Both the position numbers and the translations under genes were made by a program. A DNA stretch of 64,000 nt. Origin: Aquabacterium sp. A3. GTDB lineage: Bacteria > Pseudomonadota > Gammaproteobacteria > Burkholderiales > Burkholderiaceae_C. Positions 8,278 to 17,810 of the stretch are shown piece after piece (within the stretch, counting starts at the first letter, position 1; each line of letters begins with the position of its first letter). The notes beneath the pieces are model-generated. The model did no database searches, was not told the origin of the DNA, and was given only the letters and a program-made list of their open reading frames with translations. The DNA lies in the NCBI RefSeq assembly GCF_038069945.1, contig NZ_JBBPEV010000004.1, positions 235,128-299,127 of the forward strand, read 5' to 3'.

Positions 8278-10889
8278 TGAACACGCAATTCCGCAAGCCC
8301 CTGCCGGGCACGAACCTCGATTACTTCGACACGCAAGCCGCGGTCGAAGCCATCCAGCCTGGCGCCTGGGCCACCCTGCCCTACACCGCCCGCGTGCACG
8401 CCGAGAACATCGTGCGCAAGGCCGACCCAAGCATCGTCACCGATTGCTTGAAGCAAATCATCGAGCGCAAGCGCGACCTGGACTTCCCGTGGTTCCCGGC
8501 CCGCGTGGCCTGCCACGACATCCTGGGCCAGACCGCGCTGGTGGACCTGGCCGGTCTGCGTGACGCCATCGCCAAAGAAGGCGGCGACCCGGCCAAGGTG
8601 AACCCCGTGGTGCCCGTGCAGCTGATCGTGGACCACTCGCTGGCCGTGGAATGCGGCGGGTTCGACCCGCAAGCATTCCAGAAGAACCGCGAGATTGAGG
8701 AGCGCCGCAACGAAGACCGCTTCCACTTCATCGAGTGGACCAAGAAGGCCTTCGCCAACGTGGACGTGATCCCCGCGGGCAACGGCATCATGCACCAGAT
8801 CAACCTGGAGAAGATGTCGCCCGTGATCCATGCGGACAAGGGCGTGGCCTACCCCGACACCTGCGTCGGCACCGACTCGCACACCCCGCACGTGGACGCG
8901 CTGGGCGTGATCGCCATTGGCGTGGGCGGCCTGGAAGCCGAGAACGTGATGCTGGGCCGCGCCTCGTGGATGCGCTTGCCCGAAATCGTCGGCGTCAAGC
9001 TGACTGGCCAACGTCAAAGCGGCATCACCGCCACCGACGTGGTGCTGGCCCTGACCGAGTTCCTGCGCAAGAACAAGGTGGTGGGCGCTTACCTCGAGTT
9101 CTACGGTGAAGGCGCCTCGAAGCTGACCATCGGTGACCGAGCCACCATCTCGAACATGGCCCCTGAATACGGCGCCACCGCCGCCATGTTCAGCATCGAC
9201 GAGCAGACGCTGGAGTACCTGACGCTGACCGGCCGCGACGCGAGCCAAGTCAAGCTGGTCGAGACCTATGCCAAGACCGCGGGCCTGTGGTCTGACAGCC
9301 TGAAGAACGCCGTGTACGAGCGCAACCTGGAGTTCGATCTGTCGAGCGTGGTGCGCAACATGGCTGGCCCCTCGAACCCGCACGCCCGTGTGGCCACGAG
9401 CGATCTGGCCGCCAAGGGCATCGCTGGTCAATGGGCCATGCCCAAGGCCGAAGAAGGCACCATGCCCGATGGCGCCGTGATCATCGCGGCCATCACGTCG
9501 TGCACGAACACCTCCAACCCGCGCAACGTGATCGCGGCCGCCTTGCTGGCCCGCAACGCCAACAAGCTGGGTTTGACGCGCAAGCCCTGGGTGAAGTCAT
9601 CGCTGGCCCCTGGCTCGAAGGCCGTGGAGCTGTACCTGAAAGAAGCCAACCTGCTGGGCGACCTGGAGAAGCTGGGCTTCGGCATCGTGGCCTTTGCCTG
9701 CACCACCTGCAACGGCATGTCGGGCGCGCTTGACCCGGTCATCCAGAAGGAAATCGTCGACCGCGACCTCTACGCCACCGCCGTGCTCTCGGGCAACCGC
9801 AACTTCGACGGCCGCATCCACCCCTACGCCAAGCAGGCCTTCCTGGCCTCGCCGCCGCTGGTGGTCGCTTACGCCATCGCTGGCACCGTGCGCTTCGACA
9901 TCGAGAACGACGTGCTGACCGTCGTTGATGGCAGGGAAATCCGCCTCAAGGACATCTGGCCCTCGGACGAAGAAATCGACGCCGTGGTCAAGGCCGCCGT
10001 GAAGCCCGAGCAGTACCGCGCCGTGTATGAGCCCATGTTCGCCATCCAGGCAGACAAGGGCGAGAAGGTCAGCCCGCAGTACGACTGGCGCCCGATGTCG
10101 ACCTACATCCGCCGCCCGCCGTACTGGGACACGGAAGGCGTTGGCGCCCTGGCGGCCAACCCGCGCACGCTCAAGGGCATGCGCCCGCTGGCCATCCTGC
10201 CGGACAACATCACCACCGATCACCTGTCGCCCTCGAACGCGATCCTGATGAACTCGGCCGCCGGTGAATACTTGCACAAGATGGGCCTGCCGGAGGAGGA
10301 CTTCAACTCCTACGCCACCCACCGTGGTGACCACCTGACCGCCATGCGCGCCACCTTCGCCAACCCCACGTTGAAGAACGAGATGGTGCGGAACGTTGAC
10401 GGCAGCATCAAGGTGGGCTCGTGGGCCCGCGTGGAGCCTGAAGGCCAGGTCATGCGCATGTGGGAGGCGATGGAGACCTACCTCAACCGCCGCCAGCCGC
10501 TGATCATCATCGCCGGTGCCGACTACGGTCAAGGTTCGTCGCGCGACTGGGCGGCCAAGGGCGTACGCCTGGCCGGTGTCGAGACGGTCGTGGCCGAAGG
10601 CTTTGAGCGCATCCACCGCACCAACCTGATCGGCATGGGCGTGCTGCCCCTGGAGTTCAAGCCGGGCACCACCCGCCTGACCCTGGGCCTGGATGGCACC
10701 GAAACCTTCGACGTGGAAGGCGACCTCAAGCCGCGCGCCGACCTGACCCTGGTGATCCACCGCAAAAATGGTGAGACCGTGAAGGTGGCCGTGACCAGCC
10801 GTCTGGACACCGCCGAAGAAGTGTCGGTGTACGAGGCCGGTGGCGTGCTGCAGCGTTTTGCGCAGGATTTCCTCGCCGAGAACAAGTGA
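8277..10889 (+). CDS. acnD: Fe/S-dependent 2-methylcitrate dehydratase
   Basis: A protein of 870 residues of the aconitase family. The Fe-S cluster ligands are visible in [13 protein letters not shown] and FACTTCNGMSGALDP. The swivel-domain segment [16 protein letters not shown] is present. AcnD dehydrates 2-methylcitrate to a 2-methylaconitate isomer that needs PrpF, and prpF is the next gene. I chose the ATG at 8277, which shares its A with the prpC stop (TGATG). A GTG at 8274 would add one residue. It replaces the PrpD dehydratase, which is absent here. Confidence 0.95.
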   Translation: MNTQFRKPLPGTNLDYFDTQAAVEAIQPGAWATLPYTARVHAENIVRKADPSIVTDCLKQIIERKRDLDFPWFPARVACHDILGQTALVDLAGLRDAIAKEGGDPAKVNPVVPVQLIVDHSLAVECGGFDPQAFQKNREIEERRNEDRFHFIEWTKKAFANVDVIPAGNGIMHQINLEKMSPVIHADKGVAYPDTCVGTDSHTPHVDALGVIAIGVGGLEAENVMLGRASWMRLPEIVGVKLTGQRQSGITATDVVLALTEFLRKNKVVGAYLEFYGEGASKLTIGDRATISNMAPEYGATAAMFSIDEQTLEYLTLTGRDASQVKLVETYAKTAGLWSDSLKNAVYERNLEFDLSSVVRNMAGPSNPHARVATSDLAAKGIAGQWAMPKAEEGTMPDGAVIIAAITSCTNTSNPRNVIAAALLARNANKLGLTRKPWVKSSLAPGSKAVELYLKEANLLGDLEKLGFGIVAFACTTCNGMSGALDPVIQKEIVDRDLYATAVLSGNRNFDGRIHPYAKQAFLASPPLVVAYAIAGTVRFDIENDVLTVVDGREIRLKDIWPSDEEIDAVVKAAVKPEQYRAVYEPMFAIQADKGEKVSPQYDWRPMSTYIRRPPYWDTEGVGALAANPRTLKGMRPLAILPDNITTDHLSPSNAILMNSAAGEYLHKMGLPEEDFNSYATHRGDHLTAMRATFANPTLKNEMVRNVDGSIKVGSWARVEPEGQVMRMWEAMETYLNRRQPLIIIAGADYGQGSSRDWAAKGVRLAGVETVVAEGFERIHRTNLIGMGVLPLEFKPGTTRLTLGLDGTETFDVEGDLKPRADLTLVIHRKNGETVKVAVTSRLDTAEEVSVYEAGGVLQRFAQDFLAENK

Positions 10890-10897
10890 CCACCCCC

Positions 10898-10965
10898 GAG
10901 CGCCTTTGGCGCTCCCCCTCAAGGGGGCGACACCTACGGACTGGCAAAGCCAGATCCGTGGTGTC
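10898..10965. repeat. Array of three perfect hairpins between acnD and prpF
   Basis: Three inverted repeats stand in a row: GAGCGCC-TTT-GGCGCTC (10898-10914), CCCCCT-CA-AGGGGG (10914-10927), and a long imperfect stem from GACACC (10929) to GGTGTC (10965), with inner arms ACGGA/TCCGT and CTGGC/GCCAG around a AAA loop. This looks like a REP-type intergenic element as seen in Comamonadaceae genomes, lying inside an operon. There is no T-run, so it is not a simple terminator. It may protect or attenuate the upstream mRNA. Confidence 0.7.
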
Positions 10966-11034
10966 CGCTGGATCGGACCGAGGCTGTGCAAGGCTTTGCG
11001 CGCTTCGGCACCATGTGAACTGAAGGAGCGTGTG

Positions 11035-12222
11035 ATGGCCCATCCCGCACAAATCAAAATCCCCGCCACCTACATCCGTGGCGGCACCAGCAAGGGCGTG
11101 TTCTTCCGCCTGCAAGACCTGCCCGCCAGCTGCCAGCAGCCCGGTGAAGCGCGCGACAAGCTGTTCATGCGCGTCATCGGCAGCCCCGACCCCTACGCCG
11201 CCCACATCGACGGCATGGGCGGTGCCACCTCCAGCACGAGCAAGTGCGTGATCCTGTCCAAGTCCAGCGTGCCTGAGCACGATGTGGACTACCTCTACGG
11301 CCAGGTCTCCATCGACAAGGCCTTTGTGGACTGGTCGGGCAACTGCGGCAACCTCTCCACCGCCGCGGGTGCTTTCGCCATCCACGCAGGCTTGGTCGAT
11401 CCGGCCCGCATTCCAGAAAACGGCACCGCTGTGGTCCGCATCTGGCAGGCCAACATCGGCAAAACCATCATCGCCCACGTGCCCGTGACCGACGGTCAGG
11501 TGCAGGAAACCGGCGACTTCGAACTCGACGGCGTGACCTTCCCCGCCGCCGAGATCGTGCTCGAGTTCATGGACCCCTCGGACGATGGCGACGAAGGCGG
11601 CTCGATGTTCCCCACCGGCAACCTGGTCGATGACCTGGACGTACCGGGCCTGGGCACCCTCAAGGCCACGATGATCACGGCGGGCATCCCGACCGTGTTC
11701 GTCAACGCCGCTGACATCGGCTACACCGGCACCGAGTTGCGCGAGCAGATCAACAGCGACCCCGAAGCCCTCAAGCGCTTCGAGGCCATCCGCGTGGCCG
11801 GCGCCCTGCGCATGGGCCTGATCAAAACCCCCGAAGAAGCGGCCACCCGCCAGCACACCCCCAAGATCGCCTTCGTGGCCCCGCCCACCACCTACACGGC
11901 ATCGAGCGGCAAGTCCATCAACGCCAGCGATGTGGACCTGCTGGTGCGGGCCCTGTCCATGGGCAAGCTGCACCACGCCATGATGGGCACCTGCGCGGTG
12001 GCCATCGGCACGGCCGCGGCCATCCCCGGCACCCTGGTGAACCTGGCGGCCGGTGGCGGTGAGCGTGAAGCCGTTCGCTTTGGCCACCCCTCCGGCACGC
12101 TGCGTGTGGGCGCCCAGGCCCAACAGGTGAACGGCCAGTGGACGGTGACGAAAGCCATCATGAGCCGCAGCGCCCGCATCCTCATGGAAGGCTGGGTGCG
12201 CGTTCCTGGCGACAGCTTCTGA
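11035..12222 (+). CDS. prpF: 2-methylaconitate cis-trans isomerase
   Basis: A protein of 395 residues with the PrpF-type diaminopimelate-epimerase fold. Near the N-terminus, IPATYIRGGTSKGVFFR is the family signature, and DWSGNCGNLSTAAGAF carries the conserved Cys region. PrpF turns the trans/other isomer made by AcnD into cis-2-methylaconitate, which an aconitase can rehydrate. AcnB, encoded 0.8 kb downstream, is the likely partner for that. The start at 11035 follows GAAGGAG. It is separated from acnD by 145 bases that contain the hairpin array. Confidence 0.94.
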   Translation: MAHPAQIKIPATYIRGGTSKGVFFRLQDLPASCQQPGEARDKLFMRVIGSPDPYAAHIDGMGGATSSTSKCVILSKSSVPEHDVDYLYGQVSIDKAFVDWSGNCGNLSTAAGAFAIHAGLVDPARIPENGTAVVRIWQANIGKTIIAHVPVTDGQVQETGDFELDGVTFPAAEIVLEFMDPSDDGDEGGSMFPTGNLVDDLDVPGLGTLKATMITAGIPTVFVNAADIGYTGTELREQINSDPEALKRFEAIRVAGALRMGLIKTPEEAATRQHTPKIAFVAPPTTYTASSGKSINASDVDLLVRALSMGKLHHAMMGTCAVAIGTAAAIPGTLVNLAAGGGEREAVRFGHPSGTLRVGAQAQQVNGQWTVTKAIMSRSARILMEGWVRVPGDSF

Positions 12223-12230
12223 GCCCATCG

Positions 12231-12267
12231 GCGTCACAGACGTATCCGTTGGTTACGTCCGTGACGC
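12231..12267. repeat. Strong hairpin after prpF
   Basis: The arms GCGTCACAGACGTA and TACGTCCGTGACGC (14 bases, one mismatch) are separated by 9 bases, starting 8 bases after the prpF stop. There is no T-run, so it is either a mRNA-stabilising/Rho-associated 3' structure or an operator-like palindrome. It marks the likely end of the prp operon. Confidence 0.5.
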
Positions 12268-12353
12268 AGCCCACGACCGGAAAGAAACCCCAGGTGGTCA
12301 TGGCCACGCATCGGTGGCACACTCAGGCGCACTTCGGATTTGCGAGCACGCCC

Positions 12354-12857
12354 ATGACCACCACTCCAGCCCAGCGACCAGCCCTTTTGTCCACCTTGGC
12401 TCTCGGGGTGCTGCTGTGCGGCTCGGCCCTCATGGGCTCGGCGCAAGCATCTGAAACGCGCAGCCAACGGCCCAGTGCCAAGGTGGTGCAGCAAACGCAG
12501 ATGGCCCTGGCCTCACCTGAGCAACTCGCGGCGGCCGAGCGGGTGCTGGTTGGACAGTACGACTGCGAGTTCGGCCAGCGGGTGTCGATCGACCCCCACC
12601 AAAGCCATCCAGGCTACTTCAACCTGCGCCTGGGCAAACAGAGCTGGGTGATGAAACCGGTGCTCTCCCAAACGGGCGCCATCCGGCTGGAAGACGTCCG
12701 GGGCACGGCCCTGCTGATCCAGATCCTGACCAAATCCATGTTGCTGGACCCGCGCAAGGGCCAGCGTTTGGTGGATGGCTGCATGCATGAGGTGCAGCGC
12801 GCCGCAGAGCGTGACCTGGCCTCGCGCCCTCGCCAGTCGATGCTGGGTGGCAACTGA
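12354..12857 (+). CDS. Secreted protein of unknown function
   Basis: A protein of 167 residues that I do not recognise. Residues 1-33 form a clear signal peptide (hydrophobic STLALGVLLCGSALMG, cleavage after AQA), so the mature protein is periplasmic. The mature part has two cysteines (YDCEFG and DGCMHEV) that could form a disulfide, and a beta-rich middle (GYFNLRLGKQSWVMKPV). An in-frame ATG at 12300 would add 18 residues before the signal peptide and is less likely. It lies between the prpF hairpin and acnB, on the same strand. No function is claimed. Confidence 0.6.
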   Translation: MTTTPAQRPALLSTLALGVLLCGSALMGSAQASETRSQRPSAKVVQQTQMALASPEQLAAAERVLVGQYDCEFGQRVSIDPHQSHPGYFNLRLGKQSWVMKPVLSQTGAIRLEDVRGTALLIQILTKSMLLDPRKGQRLVDGCMHEVQRAAERDLASRPRQSMLGGN

Positions 12858-13057
12858 GCCCCCCTCGGCGGGGTGAAATACCCATTTTTCTGCCCCAGAG
12901 CCGTGACTTTCACCTCTTCGTAGGCGAAAATAGCGGGCTGCACGGAAATTGCATTTCCTTGTGACCGGCAGGCGTCTTGCCCCACCCCGGTGCCATCCGG
13001 CCCGGGATGTCTTGCACGCTGCCCGCGTTTTTGCCCCATTCACACCAGGTAAACGAC

Positions 13058-15652
13058 ATGTTGCAAGCCTATCGCCAACACGCTGCCGAGCGCGCTGCCC
13101 TCGGCATCCCCCCGCTGCCCCTGACGGCCCAGCAAGTGGCCGAATTGATCGAACTGATCAAGAACCCGCCCGCTGGCGAAGAGGCCTTCCTGCTCGACTT
13201 GCTGACCCACCGCGTGCCCCCCGGCGTGGACGACGCCGCCAAGGTCAAGGCATCCTTCCTGTCGGCCGTGGCCCATGGCGACCTGAGCGTCGGCCTGATC
13301 TCCAAGGCCAAGGCCACCGAATTGCTGGGCACGATGGTCGGCGGCTACAACGTCAAGCCCCTGATCGACCTGCTGAGCAGCGCTGAAGTGGGCACCGTGG
13401 CCGCTGAGGCCCTGAAGAAGACCCTGCTGATGTTCGACGCGTTCCACGACGTGGCCGAACTGTGCAAGGCGGGCAACGCCAACGCCAAGGCCGTGATGCA
13501 GTCGTGGGCCGACGCCGAGTGGTTCACCACCCGCCCCGCCGTCGCCAAGAAGATCACCGTGACCGTGTTCAAGGTGCCTGGCGAGACCAACACCGACGAT
13601 CTGTCGCCCGCTCCGGACGCCTGGAGCCGCCCCGACATCCCGATGCACTACCTGGCCATGCTGAAGAACACCCGTTCTGATGCAGCGTTCAAGCCCGAAG
13701 AAGACGGCAAGCGCGGTCCGATCCAGTTCATCGAAGACCTGAAGAAAAAGGGCAACCTCGTGGCCTACGTGGGTGACGTGGTCGGCACCGGCTCTTCGCG
13801 CAAGTCGGCCACCAACAGCGTGATCTGGGCCACCGGCGAAGACATCCCCTTCGTGCCCAACAAGCGCTTCGGCGGCGTCACCCTGGGTGGCAAGATCGCC
13901 CCCATCTTCTTCAACACGCAAGAAGACTCGGGCTCGCTGCCCATCGAAGTGGACGTGACCGCTTTCGAAATGGGCGATGTCATCGACATCTACCCCTATG
14001 ACGGCAAGATCGAGAAGAACGGTGCCGTGGCTGCCGAGTTCCAGCTGAAGTCGCAAGTGCTGCTGGACGAAGTGCAAGCCGGCGGCCGCATCAACCTGAT
14101 CATCGGCCGTTCGCTGACCGGCAAGGCCCGTGAGTTCCTGGGTCTGCCCGCCTCCACCACCTTCCGCCTGCCCGTGGCCCCCAAGGACAGTGGCAAGGGC
14201 TTCACCCTGGCCCAGAAGATGGTCGGCCGCGCTGTGGGCCTGCCCGAAGGCCAAGGCGTGCGTCCCGGCACCTACTGCGAGCCGAAGATGACCACCGTGG
14301 GTTCGCAAGACACCACCGGCCCGATGACCCGCGACGAGCTGAAGGACCTGGCTTGCCTGGGCTTCAGCGCTGACCTGGTCATGCAATCCTTCTGCCACAC
14401 GGCCGCTTACCCCAAGCCCGTGGACGTGAAGATGCACCGCGAGCTGCCCGCCTTCATCAGCAACCGCGGCGGCGTGGCCCTGCGTCCGGGCGACGGCGTG
14501 ATCCACTCGTGGCTGAACCGCCTGCTGCTGCCCGACACCGTCGGCACCGGTGGCGACTCGCACACCCGCTTCCCCATCGGCATCTCCTTCCCAGCTGGCT
14601 CGGGCCTGGTCGCTTTCGGCGCTGCCACTGGCGTGATGCCCCTGGACATGCCCGAATCCGTGCTGGTGCGCTTCAAGGGCAAGATGCAACCCGGTGTCAC
14701 CCTGCGTGACCTGGTGCATGCCATCCCCCTGTACGCCATCAAGGCCGGTCTGCTGACCGTGGCCAAGGCCGGCAAGAAGAACATCTTCTCGGGCCGCATC
14801 CTCGAAATCGAAGGCCTGCCTGACCTGAAGGTTGAGCAAGCGTTCGAACTGTCCGACGCTTCGGCTGAACGTTCCGCCGCTGGTTGCACCATCAAGCTGA
14901 ACAAGGAGCCGGTCGCCGAGTACCTGAAGTCGAACATCGTTCTGATGAAGAACATGATCGCCGACGGTTACGCCGATGCCCGCACCCTGCAGCGCCGCAT
15001 CGAGGCGCAAGAAGCCTGGCTGGCCAACCCCAACCTGCTGGAAGCCGACGCCGACGCCGAATACGCTGCAGTCATCGAGATCAACCTCGACGACATCAAG
15101 GAGCCGATCGTCTGCTGCCCGAACGACCCGGACGACGCCAAGTTCCTGTCCGAAGTCGCTGGCACCAAGATCGACGAAGCCTTCATCGGTTCGTGCATGA
15201 CCAACATCGGTCACTTCCGCGCCGCCGGCAAGCTGCTGGAAGGCAAGAAGGACATCCCGGTGCGCCTGTGGGTGGCCCCGCCCACCAAGATGGACGCCGC
15301 CGAGCTGACCAAGGAAGGCTACTACAACACCTTCGGCCAGGCCGGTGCCCGCACCGAAATGCCCGGCTGCTCGCTGTGCATGGGCAACCAGGCGCAGATC
15401 AAGGAAGGCTCCACCTGCATCTCGACGTCCACCCGCAACTTCCCGAACCGCCTGGGCAAGAACACCAACGTGTTCCTGGGCTCGGCCGAGCTGACCGCCG
15501 TCGCATCGAAGCTGGGCAAGCTGCCCACGCCTGCCGAGTACATGGCTGAAATCGGCGTGGTGGCCAAGGACGCCGACAACGTCTACAAGTACATGAACTT
15601 CAACCAGATTGAAGAGTACGTGGAGACCGCCAAGGGTGTGACGGCCGCCTGA
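13058..15652 (+). CDS. acnB: Aconitate hydratase B
   Basis: A protein of 864 residues with the AcnB layout: an N-terminal HEAT-like domain (about 1-160), then the swivel domain ([17 protein letters not shown]), then the Fe-S domains. Cluster ligands are in [14 protein letters not shown] and [11 protein letters not shown]. AcnB is the main TCA-cycle aconitase and also hydrates 2-methylaconitate in some species. The start at 13058 ([16 protein letters not shown]) is the conserved AcnB N-terminus; an ORF start at 12977 is rejected. A strong terminator follows. Confidence 0.96.
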   Translation: MLQAYRQHAAERAALGIPPLPLTAQQVAELIELIKNPPAGEEAFLLDLLTHRVPPGVDDAAKVKASFLSAVAHGDLSVGLISKAKATELLGTMVGGYNVKPLIDLLSSAEVGTVAAEALKKTLLMFDAFHDVAELCKAGNANAKAVMQSWADAEWFTTRPAVAKKITVTVFKVPGETNTDDLSPAPDAWSRPDIPMHYLAMLKNTRSDAAFKPEEDGKRGPIQFIEDLKKKGNLVAYVGDVVGTGSSRKSATNSVIWATGEDIPFVPNKRFGGVTLGGKIAPIFFNTQEDSGSLPIEVDVTAFEMGDVIDIYPYDGKIEKNGAVAAEFQLKSQVLLDEVQAGGRINLIIGRSLTGKAREFLGLPASTTFRLPVAPKDSGKGFTLAQKMVGRAVGLPEGQGVRPGTYCEPKMTTVGSQDTTGPMTRDELKDLACLGFSADLVMQSFCHTAAYPKPVDVKMHRELPAFISNRGGVALRPGDGVIHSWLNRLLLPDTVGTGGDSHTRFPIGISFPAGSGLVAFGAATGVMPLDMPESVLVRFKGKMQPGVTLRDLVHAIPLYAIKAGLLTVAKAGKKNIFSGRILEIEGLPDLKVEQAFELSDASAERSAAGCTIKLNKEPVAEYLKSNIVLMKNMIADGYADARTLQRRIEAQEAWLANPNLLEADADAEYAAVIEINLDDIKEPIVCCPNDPDDAKFLSEVAGTKIDEAFIGSCMTNIGHFRAAGKLLEGKKDIPVRLWVAPPTKMDAAELTKEGYYNTFGQAGARTEMPGCSLCMGNQAQIKEGSTCISTSTRNFPNRLGKNTNVFLGSAELTAVASKLGKLPTPAEYMAEIGVVAKDADNVYKYMNFNQIEEYVETAKGVTAA

Positions 15653-15676
15653 TCGGCCAACGCTTCCTGAAGCCAC

Positions 15677-15704
15677 AAAGCCCGGGTTCGCCCCGGGCTT
15701 TTTT
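15677..15704 (+). terminator. Intrinsic terminator after acnB
   Basis: The stem AAGCCCGGG / CCCGGGCTT has a short loop (TTCGC-type) and is followed by a run of six T. It begins 25 bases after the acnB stop. Confidence 0.9.
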
Positions 15705-15720
15705 CATCGCTGTCGCGCTC

Positions 15721-16662
15721 ATGTCGGCCTTCCTGCATTACGTTCAGATCTGCGCACCGATGTTCAGCGTCATCGGGCTGGGTTGGGTGCTTCAACGCCT
15801 GCTGAAATGGCCGAACAAGGTCAACATCTGGTTGGCGCGCTTCGTGTTCTCGGCGGCCTTGCCGGCCCTGCTGTTCGTGATGATGTGCGGGCTGTCACAA
15901 CTGCCCCCAGTCGACAGCCGCGCCCTGATCGCCTTTTTTGGCAGTTGCCTCATCGTGTTCGTCATCGGGCGGCTGCTGGCCTGGCGGGTGTTCCGGCTGG
16001 ACGGTGTCAGCCAGTCGGTCTTTGCGCTGGCGGGCATCTTCTCCAACAACGCCATGCTGGGCATTCCACTGGCGCGCATTGCCCTGGGTGAGGCGGCGTT
16101 GCCCACGGTGGCCCTGGTGCTGGTGTTCAACTCACTGACGCTGTGGACCTTGGTGACGGTGTCGGTGGAATGGGCAAAACACGGCAGCCCCACCCCCAAA
16201 GGCTTTGGCAAGACCTTGGTCAGCGTCTTGAAGAACCCGCTGATCATCGGCATCCTCAGTGGTACGGCCATCGGCTTGAGCGGCTGGACGCTGCCCGACA
16301 TGGTGCTCACGCCCCTGCGCTGGCTGGGCGAACTGGCCGCCCCATTGGCCTTGTTTTCGCTGGGCTTGAGCCTGGCGGGGCACCGGCTGCGCGAACAATG
16401 GAAGATCACCACCGCCATGACGGCCTTGAAGCTGCTGTTGCAGCCCCTGGTGGTGTGGCTGATCGCCGTGTGGCTGGGCTTGCCGGAGATGGAAACCCGC
16501 GCCGTGGTGCTCTTGGGGTCCATCGCCGTGGGCGCCAACGTCTACCTGATGTCGCGGCAGTTCAAGGTGCTGGAGGCACCCGTGGCCAGCAGCCTCGTGC
16601 TGTCCACCGCCTTGTCGTCGTTGACAACCCCCTTGATTCTGGCGCTGACGCGTGGCGCCTGA
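15721..16662 (+). CDS. AEC family (auxin efflux carrier-like) permease
   Basis: A protein of 313 residues with about ten membrane segments, the size and pattern of the AEC/malate-permease family. Typical segments are PMFSVIGLGWVLQRLL at the N-terminus, GIFSNNAMLGIPLARIALG (the conserved Asn-rich break in helix 4), and FSLGLSLAG in the second half. AEC members export or take up organic acids, malonate or amino acids; the substrate here is not known. The ATG at 15721 starts soon after the acnB terminator and has a weak ribosome binding site. Confidence 0.85.
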   Translation: MSAFLHYVQICAPMFSVIGLGWVLQRLLKWPNKVNIWLARFVFSAALPALLFVMMCGLSQLPPVDSRALIAFFGSCLIVFVIGRLLAWRVFRLDGVSQSVFALAGIFSNNAMLGIPLARIALGEAALPTVALVLVFNSLTLWTLVTVSVEWAKHGSPTPKGFGKTLVSVLKNPLIIGILSGTAIGLSGWTLPDMVLTPLRWLGELAAPLALFSLGLSLAGHRLREQWKITTAMTALKLLLQPLVVWLIAVWLGLPEMETRAVVLLGSIAVGANVYLMSRQFKVLEAPVASSLVLSTALSSLTTPLILALTRGA

Positions 16663-16723
16663 CACGGTCGCCCTCACAATCCACCCCTGGCATGACTTCG
16701 CCTGACTCGCTCCCCACCTGACC

Positions 16724-17272
16724 ATGGACGCCTTCACCATCATCACCGGCCTGGCCTCGCTGTTCGGCTTCGCCATCCAAGCCTTTGATGTGTTCCCACA
16801 GCACGCGCGAGGACGGCAGGCCCTGTGGATGCTGATCATGGGCGGCTTCATCGGGGGGCTGCTGTCCACGCTGGACGTGCGCTCGGTGCGCCTGGATTTC
16901 GCCTTCACGGGCTACACGATCTCGATGACCGCGCTGGCCGCGATGATCGTCTTCTTCGCCGTGATGGCCGCATTCACAGAGAACCACACGCGGCGCCGAG
17001 GCTTCTACATCGTGGGGGGGCTGGCCGCCCTGGCCTTCACCATCACCACCTCGGTGGCGGCCCTGGTGGGCACGGTCACTGACAGCGACCTGGTGCGCCA
17101 GGATGTGGTCAATGAGCAAGAACTCGGCTGGCTGATCGAGCGCGCGCAACAGCGTGGCGACACCGCTCGCCAGGTGCACCACATGGAGCTGTTGCTCAAG
17201 CGCCTGAGCGACGATGACGAGCGTCGCGCCGGCTTGAAAGCCGACATCGAGGCGCTGAAAGAGCGCCGATGA
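16724..17272 (+). CDS. Membrane protein of unknown function with coiled C-terminus
   Basis: A protein of 182 residues. Four hydrophobic segments can be seen (around 1-20, 34-50, 62-85 and 95-118). The last 50 residues are charged and helical (QELGWLIERAQQRGDTARQ ... LLLKRLSDDDERR), suggesting a cytoplasmic coiled or oligomerising tail. I do not recognise a family. It is 61 bases after the AEC gene on the same strand and could share its transcript, and it converges on the metallopeptidase gene. Confidence 0.6.
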   Translation: MDAFTIITGLASLFGFAIQAFDVFPQHARGRQALWMLIMGGFIGGLLSTLDVRSVRLDFAFTGYTISMTALAAMIVFFAVMAAFTENHTRRRGFYIVGGLAALAFTITTSVAALVGTVTDSDLVRQDVVNEQELGWLIERAQQRGDTARQVHHMELLLKRLSDDDERRAGLKADIEALKERR

Positions 17273-17273
17273 C

Positions 17274-17810
17274 CTAGCCCGGCGGCGCGCCCAGGGCGCG
17301 TGACACCAGCCACAGACGCAAGTCGAATTCGTGCTGGTGATAGTCGGGGTCGATGTGAGCGCACAAGGCGTAGAAGGCCTTGTTGTGCTCGCGCTCTTTG
17401 AAATGGGCCAGCTCGTGCGCCACGATCATGCGCAGGAACTCCGGCGGTCCCTCACGAAACAGGCTGGCCACGCGGATTTCACGCTTGGCCTTGAGCTTGC
17501 CGCCCTGCACACGTGACACCATGGTGTGAGTACCCAGGGCATGCTGGATCACCTTGAGCTTGCTGTCGTAGACCACCTTGCTCACGGGATCAGCCCCTCG
17601 CAGGTGCTGGGCTTTGAGTTCACTGACGTAGCCGTACAGCGCCGTGTCCGACTGCACGGCATGGCGCTCGGGGTAGCGCTGCTGCAGGACGCTGGCCAGG
17701 CGGCCTTGATCAACCAGGGACTGAACCTGCAGCAACACATTCGCCGGATAAGCACCCAGGTACTTCAACACAGGGGTACACAAGCCCCCGGCGGCCGCCG
17801 TGGCGCTCAC
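17274..17810 (-). CDS. YgjP/WLM-type metal-dependent hydrolase
   Basis: A protein of 178 residues. The zinc site HELAH (in VAHELAHFKEREHNKAFY), followed by HIDPDYHQHE, gives the HExxH-H arrangement of the YgjP/SprT-like peptidase group. The N-terminal half has no clear motif. The start is a GTG at 17810 whose last two bases form part of the sbcB stop (GTGA overlap), so it is coupled to sbcB translation. Substrates for this family are mostly unknown; a proteolytic or repair role is only inferred. Confidence 0.75.
   Translation of the reverse strand: MSATAAAGGLCTPVLKYLGAYPANVLLQVQSLVDQGRLASVLQQRYPERHAVQSDTALYGYVSELKAQHLRGADPVSKVVYDSKLKVIQHALGTHTMVSRVQGGKLKAKREIRVASLFREGPPEFLRMIVAHELAHFKEREHNKAFYALCAHIDPDYHQHEFDLRLWLVSRALGAPPG

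Noticed and set aside
8274..8279. GTG start for acnD one codon earlier
   Set aside because: The ATG at 8277 overlaps the prpC stop in the usual TGATG form. The GTG would add only one residue and is not better supported.
12300..12353. Upstream ATG extending the secreted protein
   Set aside because: It would put 18 polar residues before the signal peptide, and the ATG at 12354 gives a normal signal peptide.
13040..15676. An 878-codon minus-strand frame over acnB
   Set aside because: It is the frame shadow of the AcnB sequence, which has all cluster motifs on the plus strand. The predicted protein is rich in Gly, Val, His and Gln with no motif.
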